Shown piece by piece: positions 26,938 through 35,680 of a stretch of DNA of 64,000 nucleotides (its first letter is position 1; each line of letters starts with the position of its first letter). Position numbers and translations under genes: made by a program. Source of the stretch: Bradyrhizobium diazoefficiens (lineage in GTDB: Bacteria; Pseudomonadota; Alphaproteobacteria; Rhizobiales; Xanthobacteraceae); assembly GCF_016612535.1 (NCBI RefSeq), contig NZ_JAENXS010000006.1, positions 96,544 to 160,543 on the forward strand, read 5' to 3'. The notes beneath the pieces are model-generated. The model was not told where the DNA came from, ran no database searches, and worked only from the letters and a program-made list of their open reading frames with translations.

Positions 26938-27441
26938 CTATTTGCGGTTTTTGGTATTGGAGAGTTTCTCGCCTGGCCCGTCCTTGGCCTCCCCTTTGCC
27001 AGCGGATATCAATTTCGACTTGTCACCGCTGCCGAACGTGAAAGTGTCAGCGCCGGCACTGATCCCATTCCATACAACGGGCTCGGCGAGCGAGAGGAGC
27101 CAAAGCCCTTGAAAATTCGATGCGGCATTGAGTTGTCCCGTCCACACGGTCGTTGAGCCGCAGCCCCCGAAGTTGACTGTAAAGCTGATCGCTGTGCCGC
27201 TATTGGTTTGGGCGAGCCAGCCTGTCATCGCCTGAGGGGTGCCTTCGTCGCAGCTATTCGTCGCGTTGTTCATATAGGTGCCGGAGATGGCGCCCGTGCT
27301 CTGGTCGTAGTCGTTGACCGCCAGAACTGAGCCGTATTGGTTCTTCCAGGTCCAGATGGGCTGCGCCCGTGCGGGTGCCGTCAATAGCAGCCCCAGGCCA
27401 GCCAAAGCCATCCATCTTGTGAGTTTCCATTTTTGATGCAT
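26938..27441 (-). CDS. Secreted avidin-family biotin-binding protein (bradavidin-like)
   Basis: A 167-residue protein with a Sec signal peptide ending at ARAQ and a mature ~140-residue avidin beta-barrel. Biotin-pocket stretches are recognisable: WTWKNQYGSVLAV (N, Y, S contacts), GAISGTY, MTGWLA, TVWTGQL, WNGISAGADTFTF. Two cysteines (NSCDEG and FGGCGS) match the disulfide of bradavidin, and the C-terminal SNTKNRK resembles the bradavidin tail (SNTK). Avidins sequester biotin with very high affinity; the physiological role in rhizobia is unclear. ATG 27,441 has ggga upstream with seven-base spacing; the codon before it is GTG. Neighbours are a dihaem peroxidase and P450 debris. Confidence 0.9.
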   Translation of the reverse strand: MHQKWKLTRWMALAGLGLLLTAPARAQPIWTWKNQYGSVLAVNDYDQSTGAISGTYMNNATNSCDEGTPQAMTGWLAQTNSGTAISFTVNFGGCGSTTVWTGQLNAASNFQGLWLLSLAEPVVWNGISAGADTFTFGSGDKSKLISAGKGEAKDGPGEKLSNTKNRK

Positions 27442-27557
27442 CACCGACTCCCATGTCGCTTCAGAAAGATCGCGCTTTGCCTATAAACCTCATTTTCAAG
27501 ATGCGCAATCCCGCCGTGTATTACGTCATACTACTCCTGCGGGTTGCCGCGCGCATA

Positions 27558-28640
27558 TTATTTTCCTGTCGACGGCAGAGGCGTCGTCTCGGTGCGGGTG
27601 GGCAGTATCGGATACTCAACCTTGGGCAACTGCCCGGTCAGCGAATTCAGAAACGCGACAATATCGTCTTCTTCCTTATCGCCAAGCTTGGCGCCAAGCT
27701 GAACTTCGGCCATTACGCCGACAGCTTCTTTAAGGCTCCAAACCTGACCCGAATGGAAGTATGGCGGTCGCAACGCGACGTTGCGCAACGGTGCTGCACG
27801 AAAAACGTATTCGTCGCTGGCCACTTTTGTGACGGCGGACCGGCCTTTGTCGGCGGCCGGAAGCAAGCTTGTGCTTGGCTTTTCGACCGCGCCAAACGGA
27901 AAATAGTCTTGTCCGCCAACGTTGATTCCATTGTGGCAGGAGGAGCATCCTGTTTCCATGAATAGCTTCAATCCTGCTTTCTGCTGATCATTGAGAGCAT
28001 TTGGATCGCCTTCAAGGTACTGATCGAAAGGGGCTGCGGGCGTAATGAGAATCGCTTCAAAGGCTTCGATCGACTTCGCGAAATTGTCGAAAGTGACTGG
28101 CGATGCCTCGATTGGAAACGCCTTTTTGAACATGATCACATACTCGCTCATCGAGTTCAGCGTGTTGATGACATGATCTGGAGTGGCGTTCATTTCAGCA
28201 CTCGCCTGCACGGGCCCCTTTGCTTGCGCCTTGAGATCCGGCGCCCGTCCATCCCAGAACTGCGCCACATTGAAGACTGCGTTATAGACGGTTGGGGCCC
28301 GACGTGGTCCCAGCTGCCAGCCGTGTCCAACCGACGTTGGACCGGCATCGACTCCGCCTGTACCAAGATTGTGACAGGTATTGCAGCTAATGACCCCACT
28401 AGCCGACATTCGCGGATCGAAGAACAGCATTTTACCGAGTTCGACCTTCTCGTGAGTGACCGGGTTGTCCTTCACCGCAGGGACGACCGAGGGGATCGGC
28501 CTGAACGTGCGCCTGGCAGCCTTCATCAAATCATCTTCTGCATCAACGTGTGATGTGACCAGCATCGCAATGACTGCAGCACACACCTTGCGTACAAGGG
28601 GGAATTGCAGGATCACGCACTTCTTTCTAGTAAGTACCAT
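27558..28640 (-). CDS. Periplasmic dihaem cytochrome c peroxidase (CcpA/MauG family)
   Basis: A 360-residue exported protein with signal segment VCAAVIAMLVTSHVDA and two haem-c motifs, CNTCH (~86-90) and CSSCH (~233-237). The order ELGKMLFFDPRMSASGVISC, RRAPTVYNAVFN and FWDGRAPDL before the second haem, and APLRNVALRPPYFHSGQVWS after it, is the standard bacterial dihaem peroxidase layout. These enzymes reduce H2O2 in the periplasm with electrons from cytochrome c; MauG relatives oxidise partner proteins. The start is the ATG at 28,640, though an in-frame GTG 24 bases on is possible. It is transcribed toward the avidin gene with ~115 bases between them. Confidence 0.85.
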   Translation of the reverse strand: MVLTRKKCVILQFPLVRKVCAAVIAMLVTSHVDAEDDLMKAARRTFRPIPSVVPAVKDNPVTHEKVELGKMLFFDPRMSASGVISCNTCHNLGTGGVDAGPTSVGHGWQLGPRRAPTVYNAVFNVAQFWDGRAPDLKAQAKGPVQASAEMNATPDHVINTLNSMSEYVIMFKKAFPIEASPVTFDNFAKSIEAFEAILITPAAPFDQYLEGDPNALNDQQKAGLKLFMETGCSSCHNGINVGGQDYFPFGAVEKPSTSLLPAADKGRSAVTKVASDEYVFRAAPLRNVALRPPYFHSGQVWSLKEAVGVMAEVQLGAKLGDKEEDDIVAFLNSLTGQLPKVEYPILPTRTETTPLPSTGK

Positions 28641-29564
28641 CGTTGCCAGTTCTCATTGATGCTTTGGGGAATTGGAAGGCACGACGCCGCGTTCGGCTAT
28701 CCTGCATGGCGTAGTTCGGTCTCGCGAAAGCGCGTCGGGCTGGCGCTACCTCGTAGCTATTTGCGGTGCTCGATCTGACCGCGCGGCGCAGGTGGGCGCC
28801 CTTTAGACTGACTGGACCGCGCCGCGAGTTCAGCTAAGACAAATCTGACAAAGACACCTTTCTTTTGACCCACGGGTACGATTCGCGGGCACGCTCAGGT
28901 CGGCGCAATCGGCAGCCAGCTTGATCGAGGCGATTCTGTGCACACAGGTCTCCAACTTCCGACGACGTGGAGTGAGAATGGCAAGTCTTGTACCAGTTCT
29001 GGCGCGCGTGAAATCAGCGCAAAATCGCACGTTAAGAACATCGCGTCACACGATCAGAGCGATTGCGACCTATGTCCGAAATCAGACACCGCCGCTTCGA
29101 GGTAACCGGAACACGAGCTAACACCGAACGAGCCTGGCCGGGGCCGCATTTGTTCGATGCATCCTTACGAGAGCAAGGGACGTGAACGCCGCGTCCACCA
29201 GGGATACTTCCACCCGATTTACCTGGACCACGCTTGACAACGCCAAGCTACGCCGAGGGGGCGTCAATCGCGTACGCGCATCTACGTTCGGCCAAATCAA
29301 TGATCAATATCTTGCAGCTGCTGGAGGCTCGCCGCAACCGCTGCATGTTTAGGGCACGTTGCAACTACCAACGCCGCCAATTGATCCGGATGACAGTTGC
29401 ATGTCAGCTGTTGATTGGGCCGTGGGGTTGCCCGAGCGCTTTGGTCACGGGCAGCCGGAGCAGCGCGTGTTGAGAGCCCGACGAGTCGAGCGCTCATGCA
29501 AGGAGACAGCGCGCAACATCAACCACACCCGGCGGCCACGAATGTCCCTGAGCGACGCGCGGGC
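28641..29564. other. Gene-poor gap
   Basis: More than 900 bases with only short, domain-free frames on both strands. Likely decayed island DNA. Confidence 0.4.
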
Positions 29565-29770
29565 TCCCTACTTTCGCAAATGCTGCGTGCTGAGATTTGC
29601 TCCAGGAGCACCCTCTCCTTCCTGATGGAGGCTCACGATGCGCTTTCCGGTGCGATTGCCAAACGCGCAGGCTTCAAAGGCCTCTGGGCGTTAGGCCTGT
29701 CCATTGCCAGCTCCCTCGGCTACCGCGATGCCAACGAGGCTCCCTTGCACATCGTTGACGTCCTGAAACT
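29565..29770 (+). pseudogene. N-terminal fragment of phosphoenolpyruvate mutase
   Basis: The frame reads LSFLMEAHDALSGAIAKRAG then FKGLWALGLSIASSLGYRDA and NEA, the first ~60 residues of PEP mutase (AepX/PepM), which makes phosphonopyruvate, the entry step to phosphonates. The WAxGLSxSxxLGxRDxNEA signature is clear. The match stops after VVDVLK-like VDVLKLID; the DGDTGxG loop and the rest are absent. No other phosphonate gene is seen nearby. Confidence 0.65.
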
Positions 29771-29932
29771 TATCGACGAAATTGCGACGCTCGCCGTCTC
29801 TCGGGAAACGGAATGCCCTCGACCAGCACCGCAGGACGAATTCGTGCTCCTATCCGGACATACTCCTCGAATTCCGCACAGGGCCAGATCGCAACGCTAG
29901 GAACACCCGGTTTGGCTGCCGCCGAGCGAACC

Positions 29933-30175
29933 TCACGGAAGCGAGCGCCGCGCGGAAGCCTGGCTGACCTGGATCTCTCGCCCCGAGGTCCGCGAACGGT
30001 ACGGCGCACTCAGCAGCATCAGAAAAAGCGCCCTGTGAGCTTCATATCGAGCAGCGGATCGGCTGCTTCTTGACCCCGTGATGACCAGCATGCCTTCGTT
30101 CGTGCGGACCGCCCACACACAGCTTCGTCTTCGCCGTTCCAAGACAATTTCGAAGATTGGAAATCGATCAGACAT
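29933..30175 (-). CDS. Possible 80-residue hypothetical protein
   Basis: The minus frame is open for 230 codons (to 30,625). Its last part, from the internal ATG at 30,175, reads like protein: MSDRFPIFEIVLERRRRSCV, WAVRTNEGMLVITGSRSS, then ARYEAHRALFLMLLSAPYRS; the preceding residues NADYEWRLFLEGLNE may belong to it as well. I recognise no family. It may be a small island gene or a fragment. Confidence 0.3.
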   Translation of the reverse strand: MSDRFPIFEIVLERRRRSCVWAVRTNEGMLVITGSRSSRSAARYEAHRALFLMLLSAPYRSRTSGREIQVSQASARRSLP

Positions 30176-30945
30176 CTCGTTCAGCCCCTCAAGAAATAAC
30201 CTCCACTCGTAGTCTGCATTTCTGCATCGGTAGCCAAATCTACCCCGTGGCGCTTGGTGCTTCGCTCCAGTGATTCTACGGACCGCGGCGCGGGTTCTCA
30301 GAAGGCTTTGATGAGCGCGTAAGGCCCAGATGGTATTCAGCCGGCATGTTTTTCCTTGGACACACCGAACTCGCTTCGCACACTCGCCTAAGATCCGTTT
30401 TTGATCCGGATAGCAGTTCCTCTGCCTGCAAGCTCGCCGCGCAGGGATCAAAACACGCAGAACTCCAGCTCTTTTTGTGCCATTATGCAGGATTCCGGAC
30501 GACTCACTTTCCGCATGGTCGAGGGCGCCGCCCGACCCGCCCGCAATCTCGCTGCTCGGCTCGGCCGCGTTCATCCTCATCACTCGCGCACATAGCGCAT
30601 CGCAGGCCTCTCCGTTCGCATCCATGGTCGCCCCGTTGCAAAGCCGACAGTGGCGGCTGTCTGGGAGCCAGAAGAGGCCGGGACATCATCGCAGATTATT
30701 GGGTGACCTCTTCTTGGAACGGAAGCGACTTGAGATCAGAATGATGGGTGAGAACATCTCGGACCGGGTGGGCGACATAGAGCGGAATCCGCACTCCGGG
30801 TCGCGCGTCAAGTTCGAACAGATATATTCAAGTCGTCGACCAGTCTTCACACTCCGCTCTCACCCTCGCCGCAGACTTTCCTTCTCCGCTTCGCACTCTT
30901 GCTGCCTTTGCGCACCCCTTCTCCCACCAGCAGGCCCCGCTCCCC
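30176..30945. other. Gap right of the aminomutase gene
   Basis: About 770 bases containing the upstream extension of the frame described at 29,933 and short plus frames without domains. It includes the 3' end of the six-gene minus-strand cluster; no obvious terminator hairpin. Confidence 0.35.
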
Positions 30946-32049
30946 TCAATTTGAGCCGTTATGGCCCCCTTCCTTCCATAGCATGAATTCGATCTTTCCG
31001 GGGACATCAAGATGCTCTGGAAAGTCAGGAAACAAAATCGGACTTCCATCGCGCACAAAGGTCGCAACATCACGATCATCCGTCGCGGTATAGTTTTCTC
31101 GCCGCGCCTTTCCGCTCTTGGAGTCGAATACAAAGCGTGTCGAATTGATCCATGATGGCGAGGTGGCGTTAAGACGATCAGCTATGCGCCACACACGACT
31201 CAAGCGCACGCGGAATGCCGCGGAGAAGTTGATGGGATCTGGAATGAATATCGAGAGATTGCGTACGCCCATCTGGTCGAGCATCTCCAGGAGTTGATAG
31301 AGGACGAAATGGTGATCATTCGTGTTACGTAATAGCGGAAACTGGTTGTAGAGCCTGATCTTGCGCTCTCGAAGTTTTTTGATCTTTTCAGACACGTCCC
31401 CGCAGATTTCATATGGGTGCACGATGTGAAAGACGAGACGGATGTTATGCTTTGCAAAGAGATCAATTTTCTCGGCGGTGAAGGCTTTCGGTTCATACAC
31501 AATAGCCCTCGTATGAATTCGGATTGACTTAACGGATCGAACCGAACGGATTCCCTCAATGATTTCCGCCAGCCTGGACGTCGGCAGAATCAACGGATCA
31601 CCGCCTGACAGGATAACCTCCATGACTTCTGGGTGGTCGCCCAGATAGTCGCGCAGCAGGTGCAGATCAGCAAGTCGTCCAGCTCGTTTGTCGGGTGCAC
31701 CGATTTCTGTAAGCACGTCTGTGCGGAAGCAATATTGGCAATTCCCAAAGCATTCCGATGTGGTGAGGAAAAGTATGCGGTCAGCATACTTTCTGACGAT
31801 GGACGTTTTGTGGGTGCGGCCGAACGCATTGGACCGATCGTCGACGAAGTCCTTCACCTCGTTCGGCGCCCTCAACAACAGTCTGTCTTGCGTTGGAAAG
31901 GACACTCGGTGAAGCGGGCCCAGATGATTGCCTAACGCAGCGACCTCCTCCTTGATCTTCCTGTGATAGAACGGCGTCACCTTCAGCGGCAGCAGACCCT
32001 CTTTGATCGAGATGGTCTTGAACCTCTCGTTGACAACGGATTGATCCAT
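30946..32049 (-). CDS. Lysine 2,3-aminomutase-family radical SAM enzyme
   Basis: The 367-residue protein has the CxxxCxxC cluster (C100-FGN-C104-QY-C107-FR), the ILSGGDPLILP glycine block, FHIVHPYEI, and a C-terminal SKSGKARREN stretch whose Lys (~314) aligns with the PLP-binding Lys of KamA. These enzymes use SAM, a 4Fe-4S cluster and PLP to move an alpha-amino group to the beta carbon. Length is between EpmB (~340) and KamA (~416). No EF-P gene is near, so a small-molecule amino acid (lysine, glutamate, arginine or other) is a likelier substrate than EF-P modification. Its ATG lies one base after the permease stop, so it is translationally coupled as the last gene of the cluster. Confidence 0.85.
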   Translation of the reverse strand: MDQSVVNERFKTISIKEGLLPLKVTPFYHRKIKEEVAALGNHLGPLHRVSFPTQDRLLLRAPNEVKDFVDDRSNAFGRTHKTSIVRKYADRILFLTTSECFGNCQYCFRTDVLTEIGAPDKRAGRLADLHLLRDYLGDHPEVMEVILSGGDPLILPTSRLAEIIEGIRSVRSVKSIRIHTRAIVYEPKAFTAEKIDLFAKHNIRLVFHIVHPYEICGDVSEKIKKLRERKIRLYNQFPLLRNTNDHHFVLYQLLEMLDQMGVRNLSIFIPDPINFSAAFRVRLSRVWRIADRLNATSPSWINSTRFVFDSKSGKARRENYTATDDRDVATFVRDGSPILFPDFPEHLDVPGKIEFMLWKEGGHNGSN

Positions 32050-32050
32050 A

Positions 32051-33304
32051 TCAGGTCAACTCCGTTCGATTGTTGCGGCTCAAGACGTATGCAAGGATGG
32101 CACTCGATGCGATAAAGGGGTGAGAAGACCTGAAGCCGGCGATGATCAGGACAGAGCAAATCACAATCGGAGTAGCGAGCAACCACGATACCAGCCCTCC
32201 CCGAAGCCTCACGAGTGCAAGCGCCGAAATCATGTAAATGAAAAGAAGATTCATTCCAGCAAGACTGAACATCGTTTCGATGTCGAGCCACCCAATCAGG
32301 TCGCAGGCCAGAACCAATAGCAAGCATCCAACCACGAAATAGACACCGGTCCGGGGTGCACCATTGTGCAAGCGCCCGAGGCAGGCCGGAAGGACGTGTC
32401 GTCCGGAGAGGTACAGAACGAGCCGTGAGATCGCGACAACTGACCCGAAGAGGTTCGCGGCGATCAACGATATGCCTAGCAGGGGAACCAGCCAGCCTGG
32501 TGCGGATGGTGCAAGTTCGGCCGCCGCCTGAAAGACTGGCGCACTGAAATTCGATTTTATATCAGCGACATGGACGAGCGCTGCGCTGCAAATGTAGACT
32601 CCACAGACAACAACAAAGGCCAACAGCATCGCCAGACCAAAATCCCTTTTGGGATTGCGAAAGTCTGCAGCTAGATGGGTCGCAATCTCCCAACCGCTGA
32701 AGGAGAAGAAGATCACGGGAATCTGGCTCGCAATGGACAATAGGTTTGCGGGTCGATCGAACTGAACACCCTTGGCCCGCACTGCCAGCACCATGAGGGC
32801 GAACAGGGTGCCTACCAAAAAACAGACTGACCAACTGCCGATGAGCTTCACGCCACGATGGAGTGCCTCGCCACCGGACAGGGCAAAGACGCCAGCCAGT
32901 AGGATGAGCAACGCGGCAAGCAGATGGACGTCGACACTGGGGCCTGTTAGCTTCTGGAGGTAGACAGCCCCCGCCAGCGTGATGGATGGCAAGCCCACCA
33001 TCGTCGCTCCCAGAAACAGCAATGACACCAGCAATTCCAGGTATTGGCCAAAAGCCAGCTTGGCATAGTATGCAACACCTCCGGAACTGGGATATGCGCC
33101 CCCTAACAGGACCATCGTCGCCAGGATCGGCGCAGAGAGCAAGGCGCAGGCGAACCACACATAGATGCCGTCCTGGCCAATGTTTTCGAACACAAATCCT
33201 GGAAGGACAAGGATCCCGGATCCAATGATGACTGTGACGATCAGTAAAATCCCGGAGGCAAGCCCCAGATGTCCCTCGAGTTTGCTCTCGCTTCCATATT
33301 TCAC
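32051..33304 (-). CDS. APC-family amino-acid permease
   Basis: A 417-residue membrane protein with about twelve hydrophobic segments. The first carries GIGSGI-like IIGSGILVLPG, the unwound TM1 substrate motif of the amino-acid/polyamine/organocation superfamily; FSFSGWEIATHLAADFRNPKRDFG marks TM6-loop of the same family (about residues 197-220). It should exchange or import an amino acid or related amine. The start is GTG 33,304 with gagg five bases upstream. Directly coupled to the aminomutase gene, so it may move the substrate or the beta-amino acid product; exporter or antiporter function is equally possible. Confidence 0.85.
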   Translation of the reverse strand: MKYGSESKLEGHLGLASGILLIVTVIIGSGILVLPGFVFENIGQDGIYVWFACALLSAPILATMVLLGGAYPSSGGVAYYAKLAFGQYLELLVSLLFLGATMVGLPSITLAGAVYLQKLTGPSVDVHLLAALLILLAGVFALSGGEALHRGVKLIGSWSVCFLVGTLFALMVLAVRAKGVQFDRPANLLSIASQIPVIFFSFSGWEIATHLAADFRNPKRDFGLAMLLAFVVVCGVYICSAALVHVADIKSNFSAPVFQAAAELAPSAPGWLVPLLGISLIAANLFGSVVAISRLVLYLSGRHVLPACLGRLHNGAPRTGVYFVVGCLLLVLACDLIGWLDIETMFSLAGMNLLFIYMISALALVRLRGGLVSWLLATPIVICSVLIIAGFRSSHPFIASSAILAYVLSRNNRTELT

Positions 33305-33505
33305 GCTGACCTCGCATGAGCTTCCCGCAATAGCCGGCCATACGATCTGTCAATCGCCGGGCTAACGAGAGGGGTAAGCCAATCTACAAAACCTATGCTG
33401 TCATCGACGCCGCCGCTGAGTTCGCCATTGGCGAGCCACGGTCCTGCACATTCAAGGCTCAGGGTTCAAGCGGCAAGAACGGCCACGCCGCTGATGTACT
33501 GACCG
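33305..33505 (-). other. Spacer between YqcI/YcgG gene and permease
   Basis: About 200 bases. A plus-strand frame (33,384-33,513) reads YAVIDAAAEFAIGEPRSCTF and ends at a TGA but has no known domain. Coordinates span 33,305-33,505. Confidence 0.25.
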
Positions 33506-34252
33506 TCACTTGAAGTGCAGAGGGCACTCGAGCGGGGCGTCCTCGTTGTTGTCGGGTATCATGTACTGCTGCCACTGCGCTTCGCCCAGAACGTACGATC
33601 CCAGCAGCCCGCTGTGTGCAACGTCATCGTAGGTGTCGATGTTCTGTCTGATCTTTGCCGTGATGGCGCTGCCTTGTTGATTGGCAGGTGCAGCAATGTC
33701 GAAGATCTTTCGTGGATTGATAATGAAAGCCAGCCCGGCGCCCATGTTTCTGCTTCTGCGGAGAACATGCGCTGGATGGCTTACATTCACGAAGAGTTCG
33801 CAGCCGTGAAAGCACATCGTCCAGGTGCGGTGCGCGGGATCCTTGGACACAAGCGAAGGCCACGGTCGCTGATCTTCATCGAGTAGAAACTGCATCGCTT
33901 CGATGAATATATGCTTGAATTGATCCGTGGTCGTGAGGGTCACGACCGGCTCAAACAGCACCAGGAGCGAACGGTTGTGGTTGACGTCGAGCGTGTCGAT
34001 ATTGATCTGATCAATGTAGGTGCGTAAGCCGGAAGCAAGAAGCCCAAGCTCATACCGCGAATTTTTGGGTTCGTATGGAATCAGGAGGAAACGCAAATTG
34101 CCGCGCTTGACCGTGTTGCGCGCGAAAACGCAAGGAAATGCGGTGCGGGGGCCTGCTTCATTTTCGAATTTCGAAAGGATGTGCGAAATCGCTGATTGGC
34201 CCCAGCGGAACTTATCAGGGAGCCCAGCAAGTTCGTCCTGACTGAATAGCAT
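33506..34252 (-). CDS. YqcI/YcgG-family protein
   Basis: The 248-residue protein matches the YqcI/YcgG family: FPCVFARNTVKRGNLRFLLI near the N-terminus (residues ~30-50), a central HRTWTMCFHGCELFVNVSHP-like block and a C-terminal GSYVLGEAQWQQYMIPDNNE. Members are compact soluble proteins; some family members act as haem-dependent or non-haem oxygenases or tailoring enzymes on amino acids, but a role for this one is not established. The start follows gaggggag. Located mid-cluster between a methyltransferase and an amino-acid permease, which fits a tailoring step on an amino-acid-derived compound. Confidence 0.75.
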   Translation of the reverse strand: MLFSQDELAGLPDKFRWGQSAISHILSKFENEAGPRTAFPCVFARNTVKRGNLRFLLIPYEPKNSRYELGLLASGLRTYIDQINIDTLDVNHNRSLLVLFEPVVTLTTTDQFKHIFIEAMQFLLDEDQRPWPSLVSKDPAHRTWTMCFHGCELFVNVSHPAHVLRRSRNMGAGLAFIINPRKIFDIAAPANQQGSAITAKIRQNIDTYDDVAHSGLLGSYVLGEAQWQQYMIPDNNEDAPLECPLHFK

Positions 34253-34834
34253 GTTTTCTCCCCTCATTTGTGCATTAGGCGCGTGTGTGCGATTGCCCGA
34301 GCCCTCCGCGCGCCACCAACCGCTTCTGCAGCGAGCGATTTCATAACCTGTCGCAGCATGTCGGCTCACCGCTCGATTGGACATATCAACGGCGTGAACC
34401 ATCGATCACATGATGACTGTGCGCAATGTCCGCGTCGGCTCGGGAAAGCGCGGCTTTCGCTCAGTGATCGCTGCGCGGCGAACCTGATCATGGCATCTCC
34501 TGTCGTTGGCGCAGGCGTTTGTGGCTAGTCGTGCATGTGTCGTGCCAACGGGGACTCAACACGATCAATCTGAGAGCGATGGGTCTCATGTCCGACATCG
34601 TCGGAGATCCGACAATGCGTGCAAGCGTAAGCGAGAGCTCCGAGAGCTCGGATCGGCGAGCATCCTTCGGACGCGGGCCTATGGGCGAATTCGCTGATGG
34701 AGAAGGATGTACGATATGGCTTCAAGCAAACCGCGACGGCACGCGATGGGTCCCAACATGATGGCTCCTTCCGGCATCGGTCGCGATTCGATCCATGCAG
34801 ACGTCGATCGAAAAGCTCGATCATGAGAGAACCA
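34253..34834. other. Gap inside the minus-strand cluster
   Basis: About 580 bases between the methyltransferase end and the YqcI/YcgG start. Short frames only; a second promoter could lie here, or a gene may have been lost. Confidence 0.35.
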
Positions 34835-35522
34835 TCAAATCCGCATCCACGGAGCAGATTTGGGCGCTCGGAGTGCGATCCAATCAGGATCCGACCACGA
34901 CCGCTCCACTTCGAAGCTGAACAAAGGGATCAGATAGTCCCGGATGATGATCGTGACGTGAGGTTCGTGGGCCTCATCCTCGGTCAATTGCCTGCTTTCA
35001 TCGGCATCCGCATATTGAGCCGTCGACTGGACCAAATGTCTCTTTCCGAAGCAAAGCCTCACGTCGTCGAAAAGGAATAGGGCGCCGGGCCTCAACAGCC
35101 GCACTGCTGCAAAGGCAGCCGCCAGATCGACATAGATCGAATGGCTCCCGTCGAGATAGATGACGTCGAAAGTCTCTCGACTTCGCGCCAACCTGATCAG
35201 GTTGAAAAGGTATGTTCCTGACGCATTTCCCAGAAAGGTGATGTTTCGATCGGCGATGCCCGGCCGCCGCCAGATCGGCCCGGCGTTCCGCGCAAACATG
35301 TTCGAAGTCCAAGCCGACATACTGGATGCCGAGCTCATTGATAGCCCTGAACCGCTCCTGCCTTAACGTCGGTCGTACACCGATCTCGAGAAAGCGGCAC
35401 CCCGGATGCTGCCGAAGCAACTGGACCAGCCGAGCATGAACCGAGTGCCTGTACGCCCGATAGTTGCTGGGGAGCGGATGGCCGCCGTCAAATAGGACAT
35501 CGTGACGGTCACCATCCATCAT
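34835..35522 (-). pseudogene. Class I methyltransferase with one frameshift
   Basis: The N-terminal part, from ATG 35,522 or 35,519, reads LVQLLRQHPGCRFLEIGVRP and IQYVGLDFEHV; the C-terminal part, in another frame, reads ITFLGNASGTYLF, FDVIYLDGSHSIYVDLAAAF and LRPGALFLFDDVR. Joined near 35,258 they give ~228 residues of the Methyltransf_24-like type (LEIG, GLD, YLDGSHSY, GGxxxxDD). So the gene is one base away from intact. It may be truly broken, a sequencing error in the gatgcccggccgccgcc tract, or recoded. It would supply SAM-dependent methylation in the cluster. Confidence 0.7.
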
Positions 35523-35680
35523 TCGTCTCGCAGTTGGTCGGAACATACATCTGACATGCCGTACGCACGGCCAAGAGCCCCACCTTCCCGGCCACGACCA
35601 ACGATGGCTAATATCGGCCGTTTCCGGCAAACACTGCAAGACAGAGTGCCGAGGGCGCGCTGAAGCCAAAGCGGCGACAT

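Noticed and set aside
33384..33513. Plus-strand 43-codon frame between the permease and YqcI/YcgG genes
   Set aside because: Open and protein-like in places, but without a start signal or known domain, and it overlaps the end of the YqcI/YcgG gene.
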